Assembly: GCF_000474945.1 (NCBI RefSeq)
Contig: NZ_AXDW01000022.1
Span: 1-64,000, forward strand
Direction of reading: 5' to 3'
Source: Solimonas soli DSM 21787
GTDB lineage: Bacteria > Pseudomonadota > Gammaproteobacteria > Nevskiales > Nevskiaceae
Length of the DNA stretch: 64,000 bases
Part shown: in pieces, positions 34,689 through 44,121 of the stretch
Layout of the letters: every line of letters begins with the position of its first letter
How positions within the stretch are numbered: position 1 is the first letter of the stretch
Program-made: the position numbers and the translations under genes
Notes under the pieces: generated by a model
The model's database searches: none
What the model was told of the DNA's origin: nothing
What the model saw: the letters and a program-made list of their open reading frames with translations, nothing else

Positions 34689-36130
34689 GCCGCCCGGCCC
34701 GCCTGCCCGACAGCGCGCGTTTCCCGCACGCCGACGATCATTCGCCGGCGGCCGCGCTGGCGGCGGTGCGCGAGCATCACGGCGCGCTGCTGATCGACCT
34801 CGACGAGACGCTCTACCTGCGCAACTCGACCGAGGACTTCCTCGACAGCGCGCGGCCCGGCCTGCTGGCGCTGCTGCTGCTGCGCCTGCTCGACGTGCTC
34901 AAGCCCTGGCGCTGGACCGGCGGCGAAAGCACGCGCGATGTCTGGCGCGTGCGCGTGATCCTGACCCTGCTGCCGTGGACCCTGCGGCGCTGGTGGCGCC
35001 GCGTGCCCGGCCTGGTCCGCGATCACCGCAATGTCGCCCTGCTCGAGGCGCTGGCGCCGGCCGGTCCGCGCGCCTGGGTCGTCACCGCCGGCTTCGCGCC
35101 GATCGTCGCGCCGCTGATCGAGGCGCTCGGCCTCGACCACGGCCGGGTGCTGGCCTGCTCGCTGTTCGAACTCGACGACCGTCGCCTCGGCAAGCTGCCG
35201 CGCGTGGTCGCCGCGCTCGGCGAGAAGTCGCTGCGCGACAGCCTGGTGCTGACCGATTCGCCCGACGATGACGCCCTGCTGGAAGCCTGCGCGCGTCCGC
35301 TGCACGTGGTCTGGCCGAACGCGCTCTATCGCCGCGCGCTGAGCCACGTCTACCTGCCCGGGCAATACCTGACGCTGGTCAAGCGGCCCGGCGAGCGCTA
35401 CATCCTGCGCGGCATCCTGCAGGAGGATTTCGCGTTCTGGCTGCTCGCCTCGCTGGCGCTGGCGGCGGCGCCGCTGACGCATGCGCTCGGCCTCGGCGCG
35501 CTGCTGCTGTCGTTCTGGACGATCTACGAACTCGGCTACGTCGACAACGACCGCATCGCCGCGCGCTACGAACGCGAGCCCAAGCTCAGCGCCGCCTTCC
35601 ACCAGGCGCCGGTCGCGACCCCGGTCGTGCAGCCCTGGCTATGGGCGGCGGCCGCCGGCTCCGCCGGTATCTGGCTGCTGCGCTGGCCGGCGCCGCCCGG
35701 CATGCGCGACGCCCTGGCCTGGGCGGCGATGCTGCTGGCGACGCATCTGTGGTTCCGCTTCTACAACCGTGTCGACAAGGCGACGCGCGTCTGGCTCTAC
35801 CCGGGCCTGCAGGCGGCGCGCAGTGTCGCCTTCGCGGTCATCGTGCCGGTCTGCCTCGGCGGCGCGATCGCGCTCGGCGCGCACGTGCTGGCGCGCTGGA
35901 TGCCCTACGTCGTCTACCGCAACGGCCGCTCGAGCTGGCCGGAAGTGCCTTTCCATCTCCTGCGCCTGGTGTTCTACGTCGTGCTGATGCTGATGCTGAC
36001 CCTGGTCGACGGCCCGGTCGTGCTCTGCAACCTCAGCGCCGCGGCGCTGCTCGTCTGGAACCTGTTCCGCGCGCGCGGCGAGCTGGGCGCCGTGCTCGGC
36101 GCCGCGCGGCGCATCGAGCACGCGCCATGA
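34685..36130 (+). CDS. HAD-hydrolase domain fused to a multi-helix membrane domain
   Basis: 481 residues. The N-terminal part (about 25-225) is a HAD fold, with nucleophile motif LLIDLDETLYLRNS, WVVTAGF as motif II and LTDSPDDDAL as the acidic motif. The C-terminal part (about 250-480) has about seven membrane helices with conserved-looking YVDNDRIAARYE and RFYNRVDKATR stretches. HAD plus UbiA-like membrane fusions make or cleave polyprenyl-phosphate sugars in other bacteria. A role in lipid-linked sugar or phosphate turnover is inference. I do not recognise the membrane half with certainty. Confidence 0.7.
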   Translation: MSRPARLPDSARFPHADDHSPAAALAAVREHHGALLIDLDETLYLRNSTEDFLDSARPGLLALLLLRLLDVLKPWRWTGGESTRDVWRVRVILTLLPWTLRRWWRRVPGLVRDHRNVALLEALAPAGPRAWVVTAGFAPIVAPLIEALGLDHGRVLACSLFELDDRRLGKLPRVVAALGEKSLRDSLVLTDSPDDDALLEACARPLHVVWPNALYRRALSHVYLPGQYLTLVKRPGERYILRGILQEDFAFWLLASLALAAAPLTHALGLGALLLSFWTIYELGYVDNDRIAARYEREPKLSAAFHQAPVATPVVQPWLWAAAAGSAGIWLLRWPAPPGMRDALAWAAMLLATHLWFRFYNRVDKATRVWLYPGLQAARSVAFAVIVPVCLGGAIALGAHVLARWMPYVVYRNGRSSWPEVPFHLLRLVFYVVLMLMLTLVDGPVVLCNLSAAALLVWNLFRARGELGAVLGAARRIEHAP

Positions 36131-37050
36131 GCGTCGAACAGCCGTCGGTCAGCGTCTGCATCGCCACCTATCGCCGGCCGGCGAAGCTCGCCCTGCTGCT
36201 CGACGATCTCGCCGCGCAGACGCGGCCGCCGGCGCAGGTCGTGGTCGTCGACAACGACGCCGGCCAGAGCGCGCGTCCGGCCATCGACCGCGCGCGCGGC
36301 CGCGGCCTGCCCTACGTGCTGCAGTACGCGACGCAGTCGGAGAAGAACATCTCGCTGGCGCGCAATCTCAGCGTGCGCCTGGCCCGCGGCGACTGGCTGG
36401 CGCTGATCGACGACGACGAGCGGGCCGGACCGCAGTGGCTGGCGCGCCTGGTCGATGCCGCCGCGCGCTATCGCGCCGACGGCGTGCTCGGCCCGGTCGA
36501 GCCGCAGCTGCCGGCGCACGCGCCGGGCTGGATCCTGCGCGGCCGCTTCTACGAGTGGGCGCGCTTCCGCAGTGGCACGCCGGTGCCGCCCAATCGCCTG
36601 CGGCTCGGCAATGCGCTGCTTTCCGCCACCGCGCTGCGCGGCCTGCACGGACCGTTCGATCCCGCCTACGGCCTGACCGGCGGCGAGGACGGCGATCTGC
36701 TGTCGCGCCTCGTGCGGGACGGCGCGCGCATCGTCTGGTGCGACGAGGCCACGGTGCAGGAGCCGGTCGACGACGCGCGCCTGTCGCTGCGCTGGCTGCT
36801 GCGCCGCGCCCTGCGCGGCGGCCAGGACTTCGCGCGCCACACGCTGGCCGGCCGCTACGGCCCGGCGACGCCGCGCCGCCGCCTTGCTTTCACCGTGCGC
36901 GCCGCCGCGCAGCTGCTCGCCGCCGGCGCGCTGACCATCGTCAGCGTGCCGTTCGGCCGGCACCGCGCGGCGCGCTGGCTGCTAGCCGCCTCCGCCAACT
37001 TCGGCAAGCTGACGCAGTTGCTGGGCCTGCACTACCGCGAGTACGCCTGA
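36127..37050 (+). CDS. GT2 family glycosyltransferase
   Basis: 307 residues. GT-A fold with SVCIATYRRPAKL at the start, VVVVDNDAG, the metal-binding LALIDDDERAG and a GGEDGDLLSRL acceptor-site motif. A C-terminal hydrophobic stretch may anchor it to the membrane. It would add a sugar to the lipid-linked repeat unit on the cytosolic face. ATGA overlap upstream and TGATG junction downstream. Confidence 0.9.
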   Translation: MSVEQPSVSVCIATYRRPAKLALLLDDLAAQTRPPAQVVVVDNDAGQSARPAIDRARGRGLPYVLQYATQSEKNISLARNLSVRLARGDWLALIDDDERAGPQWLARLVDAAARYRADGVLGPVEPQLPAHAPGWILRGRFYEWARFRSGTPVPPNRLRLGNALLSATALRGLHGPFDPAYGLTGGEDGDLLSRLVRDGARIVWCDEATVQEPVDDARLSLRWLLRRALRGGQDFARHTLAGRYGPATPRRRLAFTVRAAAQLLAAGALTIVSVPFGRHRAARWLLAASANFGKLTQLLGLHYREYA

Positions 37051-38231
37051 TGGACAGTGTGCTCGTCCTGCTGCTGCTCTTCGTCGGCGCGCCCGCCGTC
37101 GTCGCCTGCGCCTATCTCGCCGTCCTGAGCCTGCTGTCGGCGCCGTTGCCGGCGCCGCCGCCGTCGTCGCGCACGCTGCGCTTCGACGTCATCGTGCCGG
37201 CGCATGACGAGGCGCTGGTCATCGGCCGCACGCTCGCCAGCCTGGCGCGGCTCGACTGGCCGGCGACGCAGTTCCGCCGCGTCGTGGTCGCCGACAACTG
37301 CCGCGATGCGACGGCGGCGCTGGCGCGTGCCGCCGGTGCCGTCGTGCTCGAGCGCCGCGACGCCGAGCGGCGCGGCAAGGGCCGCGCCCTGGCCTTCGCC
37401 TTCGCGCACAGCGCCGCCGATGGCTGGGCCGACGCGGTGGTGGTCGTCGATGCCGATTCCGAGGTGTCGCCGAACCTGCTCGAAGCCTTCGCCACGCGCA
37501 TCGAGCGCGGCGCCGAGGCGCTGCAGGCGCACTACGGCGTGCTCAATCCGCTGGCCTCGTGGCGCACGCGGCTGATCGAGATCGCGCACGGCTCGTTCCA
37601 CGTGCTGCGCTCGCGGGCGCGCGAACGTCTGGCGCTGTCCTGCGGGCTGCGTGGCAACGGCTGGTGCGTGACGCACGCGCTGCTGCGCGCGGTGCCGTTC
37701 GACGCCTTCTCGCTGACCGAGGATCTCGAATACGGGCTGACGCTCGGCCTCGCCGGCCACCGCGTGCACTACGCGCACGAGGCGCGCGCCGACGCCGAGA
37801 TGACGTCGAGCGCCGCGGTCGCGCTGCGCCAGCGCCAGCGCTGGGAACAGGGCCGCTTCGCCCTGCAGCGGCGCTTCACGCCGCAGCTGTTGCGCGCGCT
37901 GCGGCGCCGGCCGTCGCGCCTCGGCTTCGATCTGCTCTGCGAGCTCTGGGTGCCGCCGCTGTCCTATCTGTGCCTGCACGTGCTCGCCTTCAGCGCGCTG
38001 GCGATCACGGCCTGGCGCTACGACGCGGCGCTGTGGCCAGCGCCGCTCGCCGCCCTGCTGTCCTGCCTGGTGCTGCTGCTCTACGTGCTGCGCGGCTGGG
38101 CGCTCAGCGACATCGGCTGGCGCGGCGTCTTCGATCTGGCGCGCGCGCCGCTGTTCCTGCTCTGGAAGCTGCGCGTGCTGCTGTCGCGCAGCCTGCGCGA
38201 ATGGGTGCCGACTTCGCGGCACCATCCATGA
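37050..38231 (+). CDS. Membrane GT2 glycosyltransferase (cellulose-synthase-like)
   Basis: 393 residues. An N-terminal membrane helix is followed by a GT-A domain with VIVPAHDEALVI, VVADNCRD, VVVDADSEV (metal-binding DAD), SLTEDLEYG and the processive-type QRQRWEQGR (QxxRW). Two or three membrane helices form the C-terminal third. Processive GT2 enzymes have these motifs, but similar proteins also add single sugars. The ATG shares its A with the preceding stop. Confidence 0.9.
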   Translation: MDSVLVLLLLFVGAPAVVACAYLAVLSLLSAPLPAPPPSSRTLRFDVIVPAHDEALVIGRTLASLARLDWPATQFRRVVVADNCRDATAALARAAGAVVLERRDAERRGKGRALAFAFAHSAADGWADAVVVVDADSEVSPNLLEAFATRIERGAEALQAHYGVLNPLASWRTRLIEIAHGSFHVLRSRARERLALSCGLRGNGWCVTHALLRAVPFDAFSLTEDLEYGLTLGLAGHRVHYAHEARADAEMTSSAAVALRQRQRWEQGRFALQRRFTPQLLRALRRRPSRLGFDLLCELWVPPLSYLCLHVLAFSALAITAWRYDAALWPAPLAALLSCLVLLLYVLRGWALSDIGWRGVFDLARAPLFLLWKLRVLLSRSLREWVPTSRHHP

Positions 38232-39532
38232 GCGCGCGCCTGAACGCACGCCGTGCCTTCTATCGCCTGGCGCAGCTGCTCGGCGGCGCCGTCGTCGGCC
38301 AGGCGCTGCTGTCGGCCGCCAACCTCGCCGCCGGCGTGCTGCTGCTGCGCTACGCGCATGCCGAGCAGTACGGCGGCTACGTCCTGGTCGGCTCGGCGGT
38401 CGCTCTGCTCGGCGCGCTGCAGGCGGCCTTCGTCGGACCGCCGCTGGTGCAGCGCCTCGCCGAACTGCCGGCGGCGGCCAGGCGGGCGCTGGCCGCCGGC
38501 GCCTGGCGCGAGCAGCGCCGGCTGATCCTGCAGGTCCTGCTGATCGGCGCGCCGCTGCTCGCGCTCGCCGCCCTGGCCACGCGTGCGTCGCCGGGACTGG
38601 CGGCGCTCAGCGCCGCCGCGCTGCTGGCGTCGGCGGCCGCCCTGTATCGCAATTTCCACCGCCTGCTGCTGCAGTTCCATCGCCGCGCCTGGCCGATCCT
38701 GTGCGGCGACATGCTGTATGCCGCCGTGCTCGTGCTCGGCATCCTGCTGTCGTGCCGCCTGCCCGGCGCCGCCTTGATGGCGACCCTCGCCCTCGGCGCG
38801 GCCGCCCTGCTGTCGGGAAGTTACGGCGCGCGCGCCCTGCGCCGCGACGCCGCCGGCGACGACGCGAGCCGCGGCGTGCTGCGCCAGCTGGCGCCGCTCG
38901 GCCTCTGGTCGGCCGGCGGCGCGGCGATCCACTGGACCTTCAACCAAGGCTACAACTACCTGGTCGCCGCGCTGGCCGACGTCGGCACCGTCGGCGCGAT
39001 CGCCGGCACGCGCCTGGCGCTGATGCCGGTCAATCTGCTCAGCACCGGCATCGGCTCGACGCTGCTGCCGCTGACCGTCGACTCGCTGCAGCGCGACGGC
39101 GCGCGGCGCACGCTGCGCCGGCTCGCGCTGATGGCGGGGCTCATCGCCCTGCTCGCGCTGCTCTACGCCGGCGCGCTGTGGCTGCTGCGCGACTGGCTGT
39201 TCGACGTGGTGCTGCGCAAGTCCTTCGCGCAACGCGACACGCTGCTGCTGCTGTGGATGCTCGCGGTCGTCGCCGCCGCCGTGCGCGAGCCGCTGATCTA
39301 TCTGGTCGTCGCGCGGCAGCGCCTGCGCGCGCTGACGCTGGCGACCGGCGGCGCGGCGATCGCCGCCGTCGGCACCGTGCTGCTCGCCACACCGCGCTAC
39401 GGCGCGCCGGGCGCGGTCGGCGGCGTGCTGCTCGGCGAGCTGTGCAGCCTGGCCGCCGTGCTGTTCCTGTGCTGGCGCGAATGCCGGCCGGCGCGCGTCG
39501 CGCCGCTGCCGGGCATGGAGATGACGACGTGA
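38228..39532 (+). CDS. Wzx-like oligosaccharide flippase
   Basis: 434 residues with about 12 membrane helices in the MOP (Wzx/MATE-like) arrangement. It is hydrophobic throughout with short charged loops, and its order next to GTs and a Wzy-like polymerase supports the call. It would move the undecaprenyl-linked repeat to the periplasm. ATGA overlap with the GT2 gene; its stop overlaps the GTG start of the A-T gene. Confidence 0.82.
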   Translation: MSARLNARRAFYRLAQLLGGAVVGQALLSAANLAAGVLLLRYAHAEQYGGYVLVGSAVALLGALQAAFVGPPLVQRLAELPAAARRALAAGAWREQRRLILQVLLIGAPLLALAALATRASPGLAALSAAALLASAAALYRNFHRLLLQFHRRAWPILCGDMLYAAVLVLGILLSCRLPGAALMATLALGAAALLSGSYGARALRRDAAGDDASRGVLRQLAPLGLWSAGGAAIHWTFNQGYNYLVAALADVGTVGAIAGTRLALMPVNLLSTGIGSTLLPLTVDSLQRDGARRTLRRLALMAGLIALLALLYAGALWLLRDWLFDVVLRKSFAQRDTLLLLWMLAVVAAAVREPLIYLVVARQRLRALTLATGGAAIAAVGTVLLATPRYGAPGAVGGVLLGELCSLAAVLFLCWRECRPARVAPLPGMEMTT

Positions 39533-41358
39533 ACGAACGACCCGAAGCCCTGCGTCAGAACGTCGTCGCGGTGTTCCTCGATCGTGTGCGCGAGCAGCCA
39601 CGGCGCATCGCCCTGCGCGGCGCGCAGGGCCTCGACTACGCCGGACTGGAAGCGCGCTCGGCGGCGATCGCCGCCGCCCTGCAGCGCCACGGCGTCGGCC
39701 GCGGCGCGATCGTCGGCCTGTGCGCGCGACGTTCGGTCGACACCATCGCCGCGCTGCTCGCCATCCTGCGCTGCGGCGCCGCCTATCTGCCGTTCGACCG
39801 CAGCTACCCGGCGCCGCTGCTGCGGCGCATCTACGAGGAGGCGCGGCCGGCGGCGATGCTGCTCGACGACGCCGATCGCGAGGCGCCGTTCTGGGACGGC
39901 GACGCGCTGTCGCTCGCGGCGCTGGCGGCCGGCAAGGAACGTCCCCGCGAGGTCGACATCGGCGTCGACGATCCGGCCTACGTGATGTACACCTCGGGCT
40001 CGACCGGCGCGCCGAAAGGCGTGGTGGTTCCGCACCGCGGCATCGTGCGCCTGGTGCGCGAAACCGACTATGCCGACTTCGGCGCCGATCAGGTCTTCTT
40101 GCAATGGGCGCCGCTCGCCTTCGACGCCTCCACCTTCGAGATCTGGGGCGCGCTGCTCAACGGCGCGACGCTGGCGATCGCCGATCCGGACGCCGCCTCG
40201 CTCGACGCGCTCGCCGACACCATTCGCGCGCATGGCGTGACCACGCTGTGGCTGACCGCCGGCCTGTTCCACCTGATGGTCGAACGCCGCCTCGACGGCC
40301 TGGCGCCGCTGCGCCAGCTGCTCGCCGGCGGCGACGTGCTGTCGCCGACGCATGTGCGCCGCGTGCTCGCCGCGCTGCCGCGGTGCGCACTGATCAACGG
40401 CTACGGGCCGACCGAGAACACCACCTTCACCTGCTGCCAGCGCATCACCGCGGTCGAGGACGGCGGTTCGATCCCGATCGGCCGGCCGATCGCGCACACC
40501 GAGGTACTGATCCTCGACGAAGCCGGCCAGCCGGTCGCCGACGGCGACAGCGGCGAGCTCTACGCCGGTGGCCTCGGCGTCGCGCTCGGCTATCTGCACC
40601 AGCCGGCGCTGAGCGCCGCGCGCTTCGTCGCCGATCCGCGCGGTGGCGGACGCCTGCTGTATCGCAGCGGCGATCGCGTGCGCCGGCGCGGCGACGGCGC
40701 GATCGAGTTCATCGGCCGCATCGACCGCCAGGTGAAGATCAACGGCAAGCGCGTCGAGCTCGACGCCGTCGAGGACGCGCTGCAGCGCTGCGGCGTCAGC
40801 GCGGCGGCGGTGATCGCCCGCGATCTCGGCGGCGCCCAGCGCCGCCTCGAAGCCTTCGTCTGCGGCAGCGACGCCGAGCCGCAGGCCCTGCGCGCGGCGC
40901 TCGCCGCGCAGCTGCCGGCGTTCATGCTGCCGGCGACGATCACATCGCTGCCGGCGCTGCCGCTGACGCCGACCGGCAAGATCGATCGTCGCCGCCTCGC
41001 CGAACAGACCGCCGCCGCCGGCGCGATGCCGGCAGCCGTCGGCGACGGCGTGGAAGCGGCGCTGGCGCGGCTCTGGTGCCAGGCCCTCGGCCGCGACCGC
41101 GTCGGCCTCGACGACAACTTCTTCGATCTCGGCGGCAGCTCGCTGCAGCTGCTCGATCTGCACGCGGCGATGCGCGCCACGCTCAAGCCCGACGCGGCGC
41201 TCGTCGATCTGTTCCGCCACACGAAGATCCGCCAGCAGGCGGCGTGGATTCGCGGCGACGCGGCGCGCGAGGCGCGCGGCGCGGTGTCCGGACGCGAGGC
41301 GCAGCGCCGCGCCGCGATCGCCGCCGCGCGCCTGCGCCACGGCCCGACGAGGCCCTAA
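39529..41358 (+). CDS. Stand-alone NRPS adenylation-thiolation (A-T) didomain protein
   Basis: 609 residues. The adenylation domain (about 10-500) has VMYTSGSTGAPKG, FDASTFEIWG, YGPTENTTF, LYRSGDRVR and LTPTGKIDRR. The T domain (about 515-585) has phosphopantetheine Ser538 in DLGGSSLQL. Read by eye, the specificity residues are D-A-F-W-L-G-G-T-F, a valine-type code I recall. No C or TE domain is present, so it would load an amino acid for another enzyme, either the C-A-T-TE NRPS or a glycan-modifying step. The GTG start at 39529 overlaps the flippase stop, making it the last gene of the polysaccharide export operon. Its stop overlaps the convergent Rieske gene. Confidence 0.9.
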   Translation: MNERPEALRQNVVAVFLDRVREQPRRIALRGAQGLDYAGLEARSAAIAAALQRHGVGRGAIVGLCARRSVDTIAALLAILRCGAAYLPFDRSYPAPLLRRIYEEARPAAMLLDDADREAPFWDGDALSLAALAAGKERPREVDIGVDDPAYVMYTSGSTGAPKGVVVPHRGIVRLVRETDYADFGADQVFLQWAPLAFDASTFEIWGALLNGATLAIADPDAASLDALADTIRAHGVTTLWLTAGLFHLMVERRLDGLAPLRQLLAGGDVLSPTHVRRVLAALPRCALINGYGPTENTTFTCCQRITAVEDGGSIPIGRPIAHTEVLILDEAGQPVADGDSGELYAGGLGVALGYLHQPALSAARFVADPRGGGRLLYRSGDRVRRRGDGAIEFIGRIDRQVKINGKRVELDAVEDALQRCGVSAAAVIARDLGGAQRRLEAFVCGSDAEPQALRAALAAQLPAFMLPATITSLPALPLTPTGKIDRRRLAEQTAAAGAMPAAVGDGVEAALARLWCQALGRDRVGLDDNFFDLGGSSLQLLDLHAAMRATLKPDAALVDLFRHTKIRQQAAWIRGDAAREARGAVSGREAQRRAAIAAARLRHGPTRP

Positions 41359-42515
41359 GCGGCGTCCATGTACGCGCGGTAGGCGCGGTGGAACAGCTGG
41401 TTGGTCACCTCGTTGCGGCCGAGGCAGACCTTGCCGGCGTGCGGCATGGCGGCCGAAGCCTGGATGCCGTTACCCACGGGCACGTCTTCGTTGATGATCG
41501 CGTCGGTGGCGATCTTCCAGTTCTTGTCGAGGATCTCGATGCCGCGCGCGTCGTGTTCGCCCTTCGGCGTCAGATAGCGCAGGTGCACGCGACAGGCGCC
41601 GGTGTTGTCCGGGTTCTGGTAGACCGTCCAGAACTCGATGTGATGCGGATGCATGACCATCACCGCGTTCGGCACGAACAGGTTGCCGATGATCGCGTAG
41701 CGGTCGAGCGGCGGCGCCCGCTCCGGCGGATGATCGGCCAGTTCCTGCATCTTGCGCCGCGGGTTGCCCCACAGCGCGTTGTGGCCGAACACCTCGATGC
41801 CCATCATGTTCGGATAGAAGTACGGGCTGATGGTCGCGCCGTGCAGGAACTGCACGTGATAGCCGTCGATCAGGCCGTCCATCATCACTTTCCAGTTCTG
41901 CGGAAAGTCGAAGACGTGGGCCTTGTAGAAGAACCACTTGTCGAGGCCGTATTCGCCGAGCGCCTGGTCCATGCCCTCGCCGAGATGCGCTTTCACGTCG
42001 ATGCTGCCGTTCGGGTTCTCGACGATCCAGATGAAGCCGTGACGCTCCTCGACCGGCAGGGCCACCAGATTCTTCTCGTCGTTCGGCTTCATGCCGAACG
42101 AATCGGCGAAGCCGATGCCGCGCAGCTTGCCGTCGTTGGTATACGTCCAGCCGTGGTAGGGACAGGTGAAACGGTTGCGCTGGCCGGCCGCGGCGCCGAC
42201 CAGACGCGAGCCGCGATGACGGCAGACGTTCAGGTACGCGCCGACCGTGCCGTCCGCCTTGCGCGTGACGATGACGTTGCTGCGGTTGAGCTGCACGGTG
42301 ATGAACGAGCCCGGCGTCGCGATCTGGTTCGCGTGCGCCGCCATCATCGGCGCCTTCTCGAAGATCTGCGTGCACTCGCGCTTCGCGGTGTCCGCACAGC
42401 TGTAGATCGACAGGTCGTACTCGAAAATCTCGTCGACGCGATCGGTGCTCGTTTCGGCGATGTGGCGGAACAGCTTGCGCGCCAGCCGTTCGTTGCGTTC
42501 GGGCGTGAAATACAT
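41355..42515 (-). CDS. Rieske oxygenase alpha subunit (first copy)
   Basis: 386 residues. The Rieske 2Fe-2S site is C98-R-H100 and C118-PY-H121 (NVCRHRG, CPYHGW). The C-terminal catalytic half has the mononuclear-iron region around MDGLIDGYHVQFLH, with two His and a later acidic ligand expected. Such enzymes hydroxylate rings or other unactivated carbons using electrons from a ferredoxin. No beta subunit gene is nearby, so it is probably an alpha-only type. The ATG at 42515 has a GGAGG site. It is the last gene of the 49494 to 41355 run. Confidence 0.92.
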   Translation of the reverse strand: MYFTPERNERLARKLFRHIAETSTDRVDEIFEYDLSIYSCADTAKRECTQIFEKAPMMAAHANQIATPGSFITVQLNRSNVIVTRKADGTVGAYLNVCRHRGSRLVGAAAGQRNRFTCPYHGWTYTNDGKLRGIGFADSFGMKPNDEKNLVALPVEERHGFIWIVENPNGSIDVKAHLGEGMDQALGEYGLDKWFFYKAHVFDFPQNWKVMMDGLIDGYHVQFLHGATISPYFYPNMMGIEVFGHNALWGNPRRKMQELADHPPERAPPLDRYAIIGNLFVPNAVMVMHPHHIEFWTVYQNPDNTGACRVHLRYLTPKGEHDARGIEILDKNWKIATDAIINEDVPVGNGIQASAAMPHAGKVCLGRNEVTNQLFHRAYRAYMDAA

Positions 42516-42537
42516 GACGGCCTCCGATGGCCTGCGA

Positions 42538-44046
42538 CTAGCGGACGCGCGGCAGCGTCGGCAGCAGTTCGGCGAAGCGCGCGCGCAGCGCCGGCTTGGC
42601 GATCTTGCCGGTCGCCAGCCGCGGCAGCGGTTCGGTCTCGACGACGATGTAGCGCGGCACCTTGTAGTCGGCGAGATTCCGGTTGCAGTGCGCGACGATC
42701 TGCTCGACCTGCAGCGGCAGCGTCGAATGAATGATGGCCATCGGCGTCTCGCCGAATTTCGCATCGGCGGCGCCGATCACCGCGACTTCGAACACACCCT
42801 CGAAGCTGGCGACCACGCGTTCGACCTCGGCCGCGGAGATGTTGAGGCCGCCGGAGATGATGATGTCCTTCATGCGATCGACGAAGGTGAGATAGCCCTG
42901 CTCGTCGATGCGGCCGAGATCGCCGGTATGCAGCCAGCCGTCGACCAGCGTCTTGGCGGTCGCCTCCGGATTGTTCCAGTACTCCTTCATCACCGACGGG
43001 CCGCGGATCAGGATCTGCCCGAGTTCGTTCGGCGGCAGCGCGCGGCCGTCGGCATTGACGACGCGCAGTTCGGTGAACATGCCGCCGCGGCCGGCCTTTT
43101 CCGGGTAACGCGCGGCGTCCCGCTTGCTCATGATGCTGATCGCGCCGCCGGCCTCGGTCTGCCCGTAGATCTGGCGCAGCAGGCAGCCCTTCTTCTGCCA
43201 CACCTCGAGCAAGGCGCGCGACACCGGTGCGCCGCCGACGCTGGTGAACTGCAGCGCCGACAGATCGGCGTCGGCGAAACCGGGACAGGCGGCGATGCGC
43301 TCGAAGAACAGCGGCACGCCCTGGAACGCATTGATGCGTTCGTCCTGCAACAGACGCAGCGCGCGTTCGGCGTCGAAGCCGGATTCGAAGCGCGCGGTCG
43401 CGCCGAGCACCATGAATTCCATCAGCTGCACGAAGCCGCCGGAGGTCGACAGCGGCGGCAGCGCAAGGATGCGCGAGCCGGCGCCGATGAACGGCTCTTC
43501 GATCGAGAATTCCTGCGCGTAGGCGAGCATCGAGCGGTGCGTATAGACGACGCCCTTGGGCTTCGCCGTCGAGCCGCTGGTGGCGATGATGACGACGCTG
43601 TCGTCCGGCGCCGCATCGGCGGTGAAGACCGGCGCGTCGGCGCCGCGCAGCGCCTCGACCGCCGCGAGCGTCGACACGCCGCAGCCGATCGCCGCCAGGC
43701 CCTCGTGCTTGGCGGCCTGATCGGCATCGGTCAGCAGCAGGCGCGGCTGCGTGTCCTCGCAGAATTCGACGGTCTCGCGCAGCGACAGGCGCGGGCTCAG
43801 CGGCGAGGCGATGGCGCCGGCGCGCACCGCGCCGATCAGCAGCGCGCAATGCGCGAGCGAAGTGCTGGCGATGCTGCCGACGCGGTCGCCGGCCTCTACG
43901 TTCTGCGCCCGCAGCCAGGCCGCGACCTTCGCGGTCCAGCGGTCGAGTTCAGCGAACGTGACGGCGCCGTCGCCGACGCGCAGCGCGACGTTGTCCGGCG
44001 TCTCGCGCGACCACCACCGCAACGCACTGATAAGCGTATGAGCCAT
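42538..44046 (-). CDS. Acyl-CoA synthetase (AMP-forming, class I adenylate-forming)
   Basis: 502 residues. P-loop-like ATSGSTAKPKGVV, QIYGQTEAGG, the hinge WLHTGDLGRID and the C-terminal LPRLATGKIAKPAL with the catalytic Lys. It activates a carboxylic acid as CoA ester through an acyl-AMP, likely a product of the Rieske/dehydrogenase steps. GGAG lies upstream of the ATG at 44046. It follows the crotonase gene by 75 nt. Confidence 0.92.
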   Translation of the reverse strand: MAHTLISALRWWSRETPDNVALRVGDGAVTFAELDRWTAKVAAWLRAQNVEAGDRVGSIASTSLAHCALLIGAVRAGAIASPLSPRLSLRETVEFCEDTQPRLLLTDADQAAKHEGLAAIGCGVSTLAAVEALRGADAPVFTADAAPDDSVVIIATSGSTAKPKGVVYTHRSMLAYAQEFSIEEPFIGAGSRILALPPLSTSGGFVQLMEFMVLGATARFESGFDAERALRLLQDERINAFQGVPLFFERIAACPGFADADLSALQFTSVGGAPVSRALLEVWQKKGCLLRQIYGQTEAGGAISIMSKRDAARYPEKAGRGGMFTELRVVNADGRALPPNELGQILIRGPSVMKEYWNNPEATAKTLVDGWLHTGDLGRIDEQGYLTFVDRMKDIIISGGLNISAAEVERVVASFEGVFEVAVIGAADAKFGETPMAIIHSTLPLQVEQIVAHCNRNLADYKVPRYIVVETEPLPRLATGKIAKPALRARFAELLPTLPRVR

Positions 44047-44121
44047 CGATCAACCACTCCATCGTTTTTGCTGAAGCGGCACGCCGCGGCGCGCCGGTAC
44101 TGGATTCTTTGCCACTGCCGG

